This document shows positions 10,101 through 17,063 of a DNA stretch of 44,700 nt, in pieces. The DNA comes from an uncultured Thalassolituus sp. (GTDB lineage Bacteria; Pseudomonadota; Gammaproteobacteria; Pseudomonadales; Oceanobacteraceae): NCBI GenBank assembly GCA_913061435.1, contig CAJXUK010000024.1, positions 1 through 44,700 of the forward strand. Reading direction: 5' to 3'. The notes under the pieces are model-generated. The model made no database searches. It had not been told where the DNA came from and was given only the letters and a program-made list of their open reading frames with translations. Position 1 is the first letter of the stretch. The number at the start of each line of letters is the position of its first letter. The position numbers and the translations under genes are program-made.

Positions 10101-10484
10101 GCCATTTACATCACAACCATCCACTACCTGACAACTCATTTTAGCGGCATCGGTGGCTTCTGTTGCGCTATCAAAATCGGGGGCGGTGGCAATAACGACA
10201 TACGGCCCAATGCTTCTTTCTTCAATAGTAAAGCCATACTTCCCTTCACTATTACTAGAATTAGCAATCACATCAATTTGGCTATTGTCGTTTAAGCGAA
10301 ACTGACCATGTTTACCAATGGGAATCGCATCCACGTCAATCCCAGTGACTGATGAATTATTAACAACACCCGAAAAACGTTTATTAGAACTACCTTCTTG
10401 AACTTCAGCGTCATTAGAATTGCTTGAGCAGCCGGTTAATATAGACAGCAACAGGGGTGTGATTACCTTGTATTTGAAATGCAT
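7164..10484 (-). CDS. Large outer-membrane-type lipoprotein of unknown function
   Basis: The product is 1106 residues. The N-terminus MHFKYKVITPLLLSILTGCSS is a lipoprotein signal with the lipobox LTGC, and the mature start SSNSND lacks Asp at +2, which favours the outer membrane. Residues about 35-110 (VTGIDVDAIPIG...GKYGFTI) look like a carboxypeptidase-regulatory-like or Ig-like beta fold. The rest is helical then beta-rich, with several scattered cysteines (for example CINGGC, CPLRDKYEG) and no recognisable catalytic motif. It ends in GGGF. It is monocistronic, with a terminator downstream and a separate terminator-bounded gene upstream. I do not recognise the family. Confidence 0.8.
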   Translation of the reverse strand: MHFKYKVITPLLLSILTGCSSNSNDAEVQEGSSNKRFSGVVNNSSVTGIDVDAIPIGKHGQFRLNDNSQIDVIANSSNSEGKYGFTIEERSIGPYVVIATAPDFDSATEATDAAKMSCQVVDGCDVNGDAIDGKEIQFGQFYSVKPKRQWGAAVESISNGQFVVVNPITEMARVYGFSSYVNDRSSTKSCTNVSLPEGCIELADGSLVDISDTSVAQANYYSNFSIVKANTQTANLLGLADILSTEPANLTLLHTLNVNASNGVKDSIRYGALLAGWQALELAFDSAIAEGDPAFQQKVVVDFLDNQGQLYKAAAQNGQELTLRSWYQTALTNLIAARQFHSNLGRSLPEEVAIVINELQQQVNGLGALSDSEKDDLTTAKPVTNEIYQDDYTDAVAKTKAMVNYIIDLENTFGTEEFRAGIKTSSKLIDDEVRRLSPSFDKLFKILLLTHDYYVTCINGGCVKPSYLSETFTDPDAIAKQTAIKAWWDATTKVYDATNKTVSFIDADNVTTLVLGQELIFDAANPEGSETSNTHDLLISGALKYKGLQIELTDATSTNTENSFNSSLRFSYRKKLAQLPVPPEPIDGGMGLTNNEDLVPDFIELVLPNFKLQDTTTVDSINELAVTGSLTALMIANTDVGDLIESKLDTQKLGKRYNLSSVKGSLEFSGIKKGEALDSDGEPFNLRDNVLVFIDASASESFVFEGDFAAYFPDKKYPTFESFFKPREGFEKGSKSPYPLVNSRIGKMMFPKLDSAGNASETEEIEVEFLELDYELGGLERYIAYPKITGDNTYWGLICTAQPEDEQALNDGGYIQEIVDEFGNPVLDSDGEPLRRALLSCPLRDKYEGTSSANNFAKQVYSLNKDLFNLREYNGQGSYRVDYPVTTNDELVDFSGAVGHYGILERPIVLGVDNMRLQFKPNLVDASNAAFMPESVLDISLIWRTRDVIDVNAFLAFDTERVINNPNGSGLPYLAVGSDSESYSIAYRTDADGNESGEYVMAWRGVQFVDGANNSLVMERTFNEDLKEGVFAGIGSNVTYGGSAGVVNKQCGFFGRGNEPVADQKCDAIAYFTFRGLVTGSLREERDGVYVIRYIDGSFQILGGGF

Positions 10485-10761
10485 AGCGTCTCTTAAAACC
10501 TCTTCAAGTGTCTTCGAGCTTATTATTTTTATATCAATACATCTTAAACCATATTAGTTAAGGGGTGTACCCTTCAATTTACCAATCAATTTACTATTGT
10601 TTTACTTGGTTTTACTTGGTCTGAATTAGCTTTACTCGCCCATAAAAAAAGCGGCCATCGTTAAATGGCCGCTTTAAATTATATCAATCGATCCATGATT
10701 GAGTATTTATTACACAATTACTCAACAATTACTCAATAAGACCTTGCCATTATTTCATTCA
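10485..10761. other. Intergenic region with two short tandem duplications and a terminator
   Basis: There is no gene here. The spacer holds a perfect 10-bp duplication (TTTACTTGGT twice, 10601-10620), a perfect 11-bp duplication (CAATTACTCAA twice, 10715-10736), and the terminator annotated separately. It should also contain the promoter of the minus-strand lipoprotein gene, near 10500-10560, but I cannot pick out convincing hexamers. Confidence 0.6.
10644..10675 (-). terminator. Rho-independent terminator of the di-heme cytochrome gene
   Basis: An 11-bp stem, AAAGCGGCCAT (10648-10658) and ATGGCCGCTTT (10665-10675), has a 6-nt loop. On the minus strand it is followed by a run of seven T. It lies about 90 nt after the cytochrome gene stop. 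Confidence 0.88.
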
Positions 10762-13218
10762 TTATAAAGTCATCACAAACTGCACTAAGTCTGCGGTTTC
10801 TGCTTTTGAACCCGCACACCATGGATGCGGTGCGGCTGGCATTCCAATCGGGCCTGCTGTGCCCATTTCGTCAGGGCCATACTGCTGGCGCATTTTCTGG
10901 TAATCCCAATAGTAATGATCTTTATCCCACTCAACTTCCGAGAAGTACTTATGGCGTTCGATAAACAAGTTACGCTTATAGCCTTTATCTAACTTAGTAA
11001 TATAGTCAGACTTAGGCACACGGAACACATCACCCTTGCGGTTTAAGTCAGGGGCAGTAATCGGCTGATCAGCACTGCCGGGTTCTGGGCGAACAGGTTC
11101 ATGCAGAGTGTAATATTGGTTATAAAGCGGCGAACCTTCTTCACAACGAGCAGGGTCAACTAAGTCGGTCATATTACGAACATGGCCATCGGATAATAAA
11201 CCGCGGCTTTGTGTCCAGTACACATCACGTAAAAAGGTCGCGCGAATTGATTCCACTTCTTTTTGGTAGATTGTCGGCGCGAAGAAACGCCCTACCTCAT
11301 CTAAACGCACCATTTTCTCATTGGTATTGGCACCTAAACCGTCACTATGGCAAGACGCGCAATCACGATCAAAAACGGCTTTACCGCGCTCAACTGCCGC
11401 AGCTACTTTTGGATAGTTCTGCCAACCTCTAGCTAAAAACTGACCTTCTTGCAATGACGGCACCTGGCGAGTTTTTGTTACCGCTAAATCCGGTTGTTTT
11501 TTATAACCACCCCACCATTGGCGCTTAGGTGGCTGAGGCACCATTTCAACATACGTTTCTGTTAACAAAGGCGTTTGTGTTTGATCAGCCAAACGATCGT
11601 TATCACGCAACCAACGGTATAAACCAACTTGGCGTAAATCATCATCACTTTCATCCAGTGTAGTCATATACGCGGTTAAGGCTTCAAGTGGCGCTTTACG
11701 CATAGCACCCTGAGCACCATCAGGTTCTTCTGAATGAATATAAGAGCCCTCAAAGCCCACATACGATTCAGTATGCGACAGCGAACGACGAATCGCCATG
11801 TAATTGGTTACGTTAGGAATCGCGATTGGCGAGAATTGATAGTCGTTATCGGTATGGCTGCCTTCACCATTAATCCGCACCATATTATGCTCACCCGTGC
11901 CCGCTGGCATATGGTATATCAACATATCTTTTGCGATATTTTTTGCACCGCTATCCCAAATTGGCCCTTCTTCTTTTTCGTAAATCCCCTTAAATTTCTT
12001 AAGCGGTGTTTGCAGCACCGTCCACTTCATCGACCAACCTGGGTTGGGCAAACCCGGGAATACCTTGGTAATATCTTGGCCATCGGCCCCTTGATAACTG
12101 ATTTGATAACCGTGGCATGAGGCGCAATTAAAACCAATAAACTCACCCGGCCCTGTATAAGGAGCGTTGCCTTCTGCAGAGCGGTAACCTACCCAACCGG
12201 TATCTTTGGTGTTTCCTGCAAATTTAGCAGGAGCTAAGGTCAAAAAACCCGGAATAGGCGTCGGCATAGGGTAAGCATCAAAGTACACATCATCCATGGC
12301 TTCATCAGGCACTTGCCCACGTACCGATTTAATCGCACCAAATAATTTAGCTGGGTCGGCATAGCCACCCGCAATCGGATCTTTCGATTTATAATCAAAA
12401 ATGGCGTTCCAATCTAAATTACGCACCCAGTGAGCAACACCAATGTTGTAATCGTACGCCCAAAAAATTTCGCGACCTTTACGCACTAATTCCGCAAAGC
12501 CAGGGTTATTAATTTCCACTGCGATCGGTGCAGTGGCCACAGCATCACTTAGCTTCGATACCACATCACAATTGTGAATAAAGGCATCGTCCATAATCCG
12601 CGAGGTTTGTGCATCAATCACGTTGTGCGCTTCACCGGGATTAATTAAGGATTCGTTTGCACCCAGGCGTTTCTGAACTTGAACAATTAACGGCCCCGTA
12701 CTGACATGATCTGGCACACGGAATTGAATTTCATTATCGGCCCACGCAATAATATTTTTTGGCCACTCATCAACTTGCTCGCTGGTTTCATAATTCACCT
12801 GATCAGCGGTCGCCAGCTTTTGATCAAACATGCGCAAATCCGTTTCAAGAATACGGGTATTACCGATCATAATTTTACTAAAATCAATATCCACACCCGC
12901 ACCAAAATGCGCACCTTTTAAGGTAACCATATCACCCGGCTGAAAAAGCGGGGTTTCTGCACCTAAACGCGTCCAGCTCACCACTCCATTCACTTCAATG
13001 GTATCGATAGCAGGTTGAATAAGTGCTTGTTGCGCAGACTGAGTGCGTAAGGCTTCGCGGGCTAAATCGGTAGAGCATAACTCTTCTTGGTGTGGGAACT
13101 CTCCCGGTAACTTAGACAAGGCTAGGCTATTAGCGCTGTAAACAGAGGCAAAGCTTATCGCCACAGCTAACAAAGCTCGCCGCTTGAGAGTTCCTTTCTG
13201 GCTGGTCTGGCTATACAT
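10762..13218 (-). CDS. Exported di-heme cytochrome c with N-terminal TIG-like domain
   Basis: Two CXXCH heme c sites are visible: CASCH in GFNCASCHGY and CASCH in DRDCASCHSD, with several Met and His residues nearby that could be distal ligands. The chosen ATG at 13218 follows GGAG at normal spacing and gives 818 residues beginning MYSQTSQKGTLKRRALLAVA, a signal peptide; an upstream frame extension to 13251 is less likely. Residues about 50-190 (GDMVTLKGAHFGAG ... RVPDHVSTGPLIVQV) look like an IPT/TIG domain that spans a long insert. It acts in the periplasm or outside the cell. MauG/di-heme peroxidase-like or RoxA-like oxygenase roles are possible, but no specific substrate can be assigned. 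It stands alone with its own terminator. Confidence 0.8.
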   Translation of the reverse strand: MYSQTSQKGTLKRRALLAVAISFASVYSANSLALSKLPGEFPHQEELCSTDLAREALRTQSAQQALIQPAIDTIEVNGVVSWTRLGAETPLFQPGDMVTLKGAHFGAGVDIDFSKIMIGNTRILETDLRMFDQKLATADQVNYETSEQVDEWPKNIIAWADNEIQFRVPDHVSTGPLIVQVQKRLGANESLINPGEAHNVIDAQTSRIMDDAFIHNCDVVSKLSDAVATAPIAVEINNPGFAELVRKGREIFWAYDYNIGVAHWVRNLDWNAIFDYKSKDPIAGGYADPAKLFGAIKSVRGQVPDEAMDDVYFDAYPMPTPIPGFLTLAPAKFAGNTKDTGWVGYRSAEGNAPYTGPGEFIGFNCASCHGYQISYQGADGQDITKVFPGLPNPGWSMKWTVLQTPLKKFKGIYEKEEGPIWDSGAKNIAKDMLIYHMPAGTGEHNMVRINGEGSHTDNDYQFSPIAIPNVTNYMAIRRSLSHTESYVGFEGSYIHSEEPDGAQGAMRKAPLEALTAYMTTLDESDDDLRQVGLYRWLRDNDRLADQTQTPLLTETYVEMVPQPPKRQWWGGYKKQPDLAVTKTRQVPSLQEGQFLARGWQNYPKVAAAVERGKAVFDRDCASCHSDGLGANTNEKMVRLDEVGRFFAPTIYQKEVESIRATFLRDVYWTQSRGLLSDGHVRNMTDLVDPARCEEGSPLYNQYYTLHEPVRPEPGSADQPITAPDLNRKGDVFRVPKSDYITKLDKGYKRNLFIERHKYFSEVEWDKDHYYWDYQKMRQQYGPDEMGTAGPIGMPAAPHPWCAGSKAETADLVQFVMTL

Positions 13219-13235
13219 AACGAGATCTCCTGCTG

Positions 13236-13252
13236 AGTGTTTTAAAAACACT
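13236..13252. promoter_or_regulatory. 17-bp perfect palindrome just upstream of the cytochrome ribosome binding site
   Basis: AGTGTTTTAAAAACACT has 8-bp arms around one central base. It lies in the 5' leader of the cytochrome gene, immediately before its GGAG. It could be an operator or a leader hairpin affecting translation. Confidence 0.35.
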
Positions 13253-13337
13253 TCTGTCTTATTTTTATAATTATTTAAAGATGCACCCTACCGATTGAAT
13301 GGGCTAGCCCCAAAATGGTACGAATGTACATATAAAA

Positions 13338-13366
13338 ACAGTAACAGCGAACACTTGTACTCTCAA
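13338..13366 (-). promoter_or_regulatory. Putative sigma-70 promoter of the cytochrome gene
   Basis: On the minus strand TTGAGA and TACTGT are separated by 17 nt, about 120 nt before the start codon. The hexamer match is moderate and untested. Confidence 0.35.
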
Positions 13367-13544
13367 CCTTGAAAACCGTCTCTAACCTGCCATTACTATG
13401 CAAAACTTGAAATAACAGCAGTTAATTATTTTTGCTTGGAAAATAAACGCCAAGCATTTATTAAAATGTGCGCATTTTGGAGACCTTTAAATATTTGATT
13501 TTAAACAAACAGAAATAAACAAACAGAAATAAACAAGCAGAAAC

Positions 13545-13578
13545 AAAAAAAGGAGCACCCTATGGGCCTCCCTTTTTA
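13545..13578 (-). terminator. Rho-independent terminator of the Mrp operon
   Basis: AAAAAGGAG and CTCCCTTTTT form a stem with one bulged base, extended by CCC/GGG inside. On the minus strand it ends in a run of seven T. It lies about 55 nt after the last Mrp gene. Confidence 0.75.
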
Positions 13579-13634
13579 TTTAATAAATACTTGCAGTTTA
13601 AGATACTCTTTTAAATATGAGCTTAAATATGAGC

Positions 13635-15323
13635 TTAGATGTAATACACCAGTAAATATCCCACCAGCAATACCGCCACCCAAACCACCATGGTTTCGGT
13701 TGGCCACAATTTACCAAAATAACCTTTAGGTTGCCCTGCTTCGGTATCATAAGAACGTTTAATCGCTAGTTTTATAGAACTTTTTAATGAGCGCTCAATA
13801 CCTTGCCAAGATTCATCCGCGCTGCGCAGTAAAAATTTCACCAAGGTTGCCCCAGGTTTGCGGTAAAACCAGTCAAAATCCAAGCTAATAGTTTCGGTGC
13901 GCTTCATCATTGGCAATAATAAGAAGAAGGCCAAACCAGCAAATAACAACAGCTGGAACTGAGTCACCAAATGATCGGCAGTATAAGGCTCGTAGGCGAC
14001 CGGATACGGTAACAAGTCATACAGCGGCTGCGGATACACACCAATGGCAATGCACAAGAATGCAAATATAAACATCGCAACCTGCATGTTTTTAGGCGGC
14101 TCAGCGGGACGTAACCCCGAGTCTTTCTGGAAGAAAACAAACCAAGGGTATTTAACCCCAGCATGTAAGAATACCCCAGCGGATGCCGCTGCCAGAATAA
14201 ACCAAACCCAAGTAATGTGCTCAAGAGCCGCCGAGGAAGAAATCATGGATTTCGAAACAAAGCCCGAGGTAAACGGAAATGACGAAATAGCCAAAGCGCC
14301 AATAATACCGTACAGCGTTGTAAACGGCATACTATGAAACAAACCGCCCAAATCACTGCAACGTCGCTTACCCGTTTGATACAACACAGCGCCTGCCGTC
14401 ATCAGCAGCAGACCTTTATAAATAATATGAGCAAAGGCATGAGCCGCTGCGCCGTTTAATGCCATTTCACTACCAATGCCAATCCCAACCACCATAAAAC
14501 CGACTTGGTTGACGATACTGTAAGCCAGAATTCTGCGCGCATCGTTTTCCAGCAAAGCGTAGAGAATGCCGTAGAAGATCATAAAGCAGCCAATAGGAAT
14601 CAGAATACCCGTGCCCGGGAAAGCAATTAACAAGGTAAACACCGCAGTCTTGGTAGTAAATGCGGATAAGAATACCGCACCACTGGGGCTCGCTTCGGGG
14701 TAGGCATCGGCAATCCACGCCGAAAAAGGTGGTGCACCGGCATTAACCAAAAAGCCTATCAAGATTAACCACTGAGCTGGGCCTTGCAGACCCAATACCG
14801 TAAACTCTGTTGAACCCGTGGTTTGTATGTGCCAAATGATACCGGCCATTAAAATCACACCCCCAAAAAGGTGCATAAACAGATAACGCATACTGGCTTT
14901 ATAAGCGCCCTCCGTTGCTCCCGCCCACACCACGGCGGTAGAGCCAATGGCCATCAACTCCCAATAAATAAAGAGGCTGATTAAATCACCCGAAGACGTC
15001 ACACCAATGGCGCTGCCAGCATACAAAAATGCTGCCGCAAGCTCCAAAGTAGAGGCGGTACGCATGGCAAATATGCCCCCTACTAAAACCATCAAAGAAA
15101 AAATAGTAGCGAATAATTTACCCACAGGGGTGAAATCAAGAGGTGACAAGGTGTACTCAAGAAACCCTGCCTGCAAACTCGCACCCTGAGGCAAGGTCCA
15201 AATCATAGCTAACGCCAATATTGGCAAAGCAACCATAGTGCCCTTTCTCAGCAAGCCCCTTGTTAGCGGAATTAACAAAGCGCCCGCCATGATAATCCAG
15301 CCAGGAGGCATCTCAATCATCAT
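13635..15323 (-). CDS. Mrp-type antiporter subunit D-like (third D-type subunit)
   Basis: The product is 562 residues of the proton-pumping ND2/ND4/ND5 (Proton_antipo_M) family, with about 14 membrane helices. The family Glu is in LFIYWELMAIG, and conserved Lys residues are in FTTKTAVF and HIIYKGLLLM. The C-terminal 80 residues form an extra soluble/amphipathic stretch (WYRKPGATLVKFLL...), followed by a final helix, reminiscent of ND5-like subunits. The start at 15323 follows GGAGAAG and overlaps the preceding 82-residue gene by 11 nt. It is the last gene of the operon. It probably supplies a proton or cation channel to the Mrp complex in the inner membrane. Confidence 0.88.
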   Translation of the reverse strand: MMIEMPPGWIIMAGALLIPLTRGLLRKGTMVALPILALAMIWTLPQGASLQAGFLEYTLSPLDFTPVGKLFATIFSLMVLVGGIFAMRTASTLELAAAFLYAGSAIGVTSSGDLISLFIYWELMAIGSTAVVWAGATEGAYKASMRYLFMHLFGGVILMAGIIWHIQTTGSTEFTVLGLQGPAQWLILIGFLVNAGAPPFSAWIADAYPEASPSGAVFLSAFTTKTAVFTLLIAFPGTGILIPIGCFMIFYGILYALLENDARRILAYSIVNQVGFMVVGIGIGSEMALNGAAAHAFAHIIYKGLLLMTAGAVLYQTGKRRCSDLGGLFHSMPFTTLYGIIGALAISSFPFTSGFVSKSMISSSAALEHITWVWFILAAASAGVFLHAGVKYPWFVFFQKDSGLRPAEPPKNMQVAMFIFAFLCIAIGVYPQPLYDLLPYPVAYEPYTADHLVTQFQLLLFAGLAFFLLLPMMKRTETISLDFDWFYRKPGATLVKFLLRSADESWQGIERSLKSSIKLAIKRSYDTEAGQPKGYFGKLWPTETMVVWVAVLLVGYLLVYYI

Positions 15324-15561
15324 AATAATCTTCTCCGCGCTTCAGCACATAACCTAACATTTTTGCCGCAACTACCATGGCCATACAGGTGATAAAACCG
15401 TACCAAGCCGAAAAACCGAAACTGCCATCAATACCAAAGTACTCGTGCTTATGAATCAGCAGTTCGGATAAAACCGTCAGCGCTAAAATGGCAATAAATA
15501 TCTTCCATAACAGCGAGATAGATTCTGCTCTCATTAGCCAGTGCTTATTGGGTTCACTCAT
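15313..15561 (-). CDS. Small two-helix membrane protein embedded in the Mrp operon
   Basis: The product is 82 residues with two hydrophobic segments, about residues 18-36 (LLWKIFIAILALTVLSELL) and 50-70 (SAWYGFITCMAMVVAAKML), and an acidic tail RGEDYYDD. GGAGG lies at ideal spacing before the ATG. It overlaps the upstream D subunit by 4 nt (ATGA) and the downstream D subunit by 11 nt, so it is clearly part of the operon. I do not recognise a standard Mrp subunit. It could be an accessory or assembly subunit. Confidence 0.8.
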   Translation of the reverse strand: MSEPNKHWLMRAESISLLWKIFIAILALTVLSELLIHKHEYFGIDGSFGFSAWYGFITCMAMVVAAKMLGYVLKRGEDYYDD

Positions 15562-17063
15562 GGAGCTACCTCCAGCATGAGTTTCGCTAATGCCAGCGGC
15601 AACTCGTGATTGAAAAATATAAAGACCGTCATTGCTGCCGTCACTAATAAGGGAATTAAAATCGGTAAGGCTGCCTCTCCATGAGGTTCAGGCTCGCCAT
15701 GAGCGTGATCAAGACTGGTTGCTTTTTCAGGCTTAAAATAGGCTGCATAAATAATGGGCACAAAATAGGCCGCATTTAATAAGGTACTTAAAATAAGCGC
15801 AATCACCGCTACCCACTGGGCAGTATCCAAGGCACCTAATAACAAATACCACTTAGAAATAAAACCCGCTGCCGGTGGCAAACCAATCATGGAAAGCGCA
15901 CCAATGGTAAATGCTGCCATGGTCAACGGCATCCGCTTGCCAATACCATCCAATTCACTCACCAGCTTTTTATGAGCCGTTGTGTAAATGGCACCGGCGA
16001 CAAAAAACAGGGTGATTTTGCCAAACGCATGAGTAGCAATATGCATGGCACCGCCAATAGCACCGGCGGTGGTCGCCAACATTGCACCAAGTATGATGTA
16101 GCTAAGCTGCGCAATAGTGGAATACGCTAAACGCGCTTTAAGGTTGTCTTTAGCTAAAGCAATGATCGAAGCAATCACCATAGTCGCCGCCGCCATATAA
16201 AGAACAAAATCCGTAGCCGGAATGTCAGCCAGCTCATCAAGGCCAAAGATATAGACCACTACTTTTAGAATACTGAACACACCCGCTTTCACTACCGCTA
16301 CCGCGTGCAACAATGCACTCACTGGCGTCGGAGCCACCATAGCCGCCGGCAACCAACGATGAAACGGCATAAGGGCGGCTTTACCGATACCAAAAGCAAA
16401 CAGCACCAGCAGTAAACCCAGCACGGCTTTATTGTGTGATTCATCGAAGATGCCACCCGCTTGAAAATCCAAAGTGCCGGTTAAGCTGTAAGTCCCCAGA
16501 ATCGCAAATAATAAGAAGCAGATAGAGGTGGTTAATAAAATGCCTAAATACGTACGCCCGCCTTGCTTGGCCGCATCGTTCCCCGCGTGCGTTACTAATG
16601 GGTAGGTCGAAAGGGTTAATACTTCGTAAAAGATAAACAGCGTTAATAAGTTGGCCGAGAAACAAATCGCCATCACCGAACTAATCGCCAAGGCAAAGCA
16701 GAAGAAGAATCGCGTCTGATTGCCCTCATTATTGCCACGCATGTACCCCATAGCATAAACACTGGTCACAATCCATAAAGCGCTCGCCACCAGCGCAAAC
16801 AATACGCCTAAAGGCTCCACGTCAAAGGCGATGCTCAAGCCAGGGAATAACTCGATAACCTGCAAACTGATGGCGACACCGTCTAAGGTATAATCATAAA
16901 TGGCCAATATAAGGCTGAACAAAATAACCGCTGTGGTTAGGGTGACCCCTTCGCGCACATTAGGAGCTTTACCCGTCGCCAGTACTAATAAAGCGCCAAT
17001 AAAAGGTACCAAAATCGAAAGCGTAATCAGCTGTGAAGGCTCTAGACCTTGCCAAAGATTCAT
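15558..17063 (-). CDS. Mrp-type antiporter subunit D-like (second D-type subunit)
   Basis: The product is 501 residues with about 14 membrane helices and the Proton_antipo_M domain. Characteristic stretches are FIFYEVLTLSTYPLV (helix Glu), MPFHRWLPAAMVAPTPVSAL, and Lys in AVVKAGVF and HAFGKITLFF. A histidine-rich loop near the C-terminus (DHAHGEPEPHGE) could bind a metal or sense pH. The start follows GGAGG and overlaps the upstream gene by 4 nt. It acts in the inner membrane as one of three antiporter-like channels of the complex. Confidence 0.9.
   Translation of the reverse strand: MNLWQGLEPSQLITLSILVPFIGALLVLATGKAPNVREGVTLTTAVILFSLILAIYDYTLDGVAISLQVIELFPGLSIAFDVEPLGVLFALVASALWIVTSVYAMGYMRGNNEGNQTRFFFCFALAISSVMAICFSANLLTLFIFYEVLTLSTYPLVTHAGNDAAKQGGRTYLGILLTTSICFLLFAILGTYSLTGTLDFQAGGIFDESHNKAVLGLLLVLFAFGIGKAALMPFHRWLPAAMVAPTPVSALLHAVAVVKAGVFSILKVVVYIFGLDELADIPATDFVLYMAAATMVIASIIALAKDNLKARLAYSTIAQLSYIILGAMLATTAGAIGGAMHIATHAFGKITLFFVAGAIYTTAHKKLVSELDGIGKRMPLTMAAFTIGALSMIGLPPAAGFISKWYLLLGALDTAQWVAVIALILSTLLNAAYFVPIIYAAYFKPEKATSLDHAHGEPEPHGEAALPILIPLLVTAAMTVFIFFNHELPLALAKLMLEVAP

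Larger units (their letters stand above)
13253..13634. other. Intergenic region: cytochrome promoter, tandem repeats and Mrp terminator
   Basis: There is no gene here. The right half carries the cytochrome upstream region. On the minus strand TTGAGA (13366-13361), 17 nt, then TACTGT (13343-13338) is a plausible sigma-70 promoter. GGGCTAGCCC (13301-13310) is a palindrome. A 14-bp unit AAACAGAAATAAAC occurs twice perfectly with a degenerate third copy (13507-13548), and TTAAATATGAGC occurs twice (13611-13634), directly next to the stop codon of the last Mrp gene. Confidence 0.5.

Noticed and set aside
11734..12120. 128-residue open frame on the plus strand inside the cytochrome gene
   Set aside because: Antisense to the cytochrome coding region, with composition expected of a shadow frame.
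10762..13218. Firm call as a RoxA-type rubber oxygenase
   Set aside because: Only size and the two heme motifs are similar; specific active-site residues could not be confirmed.
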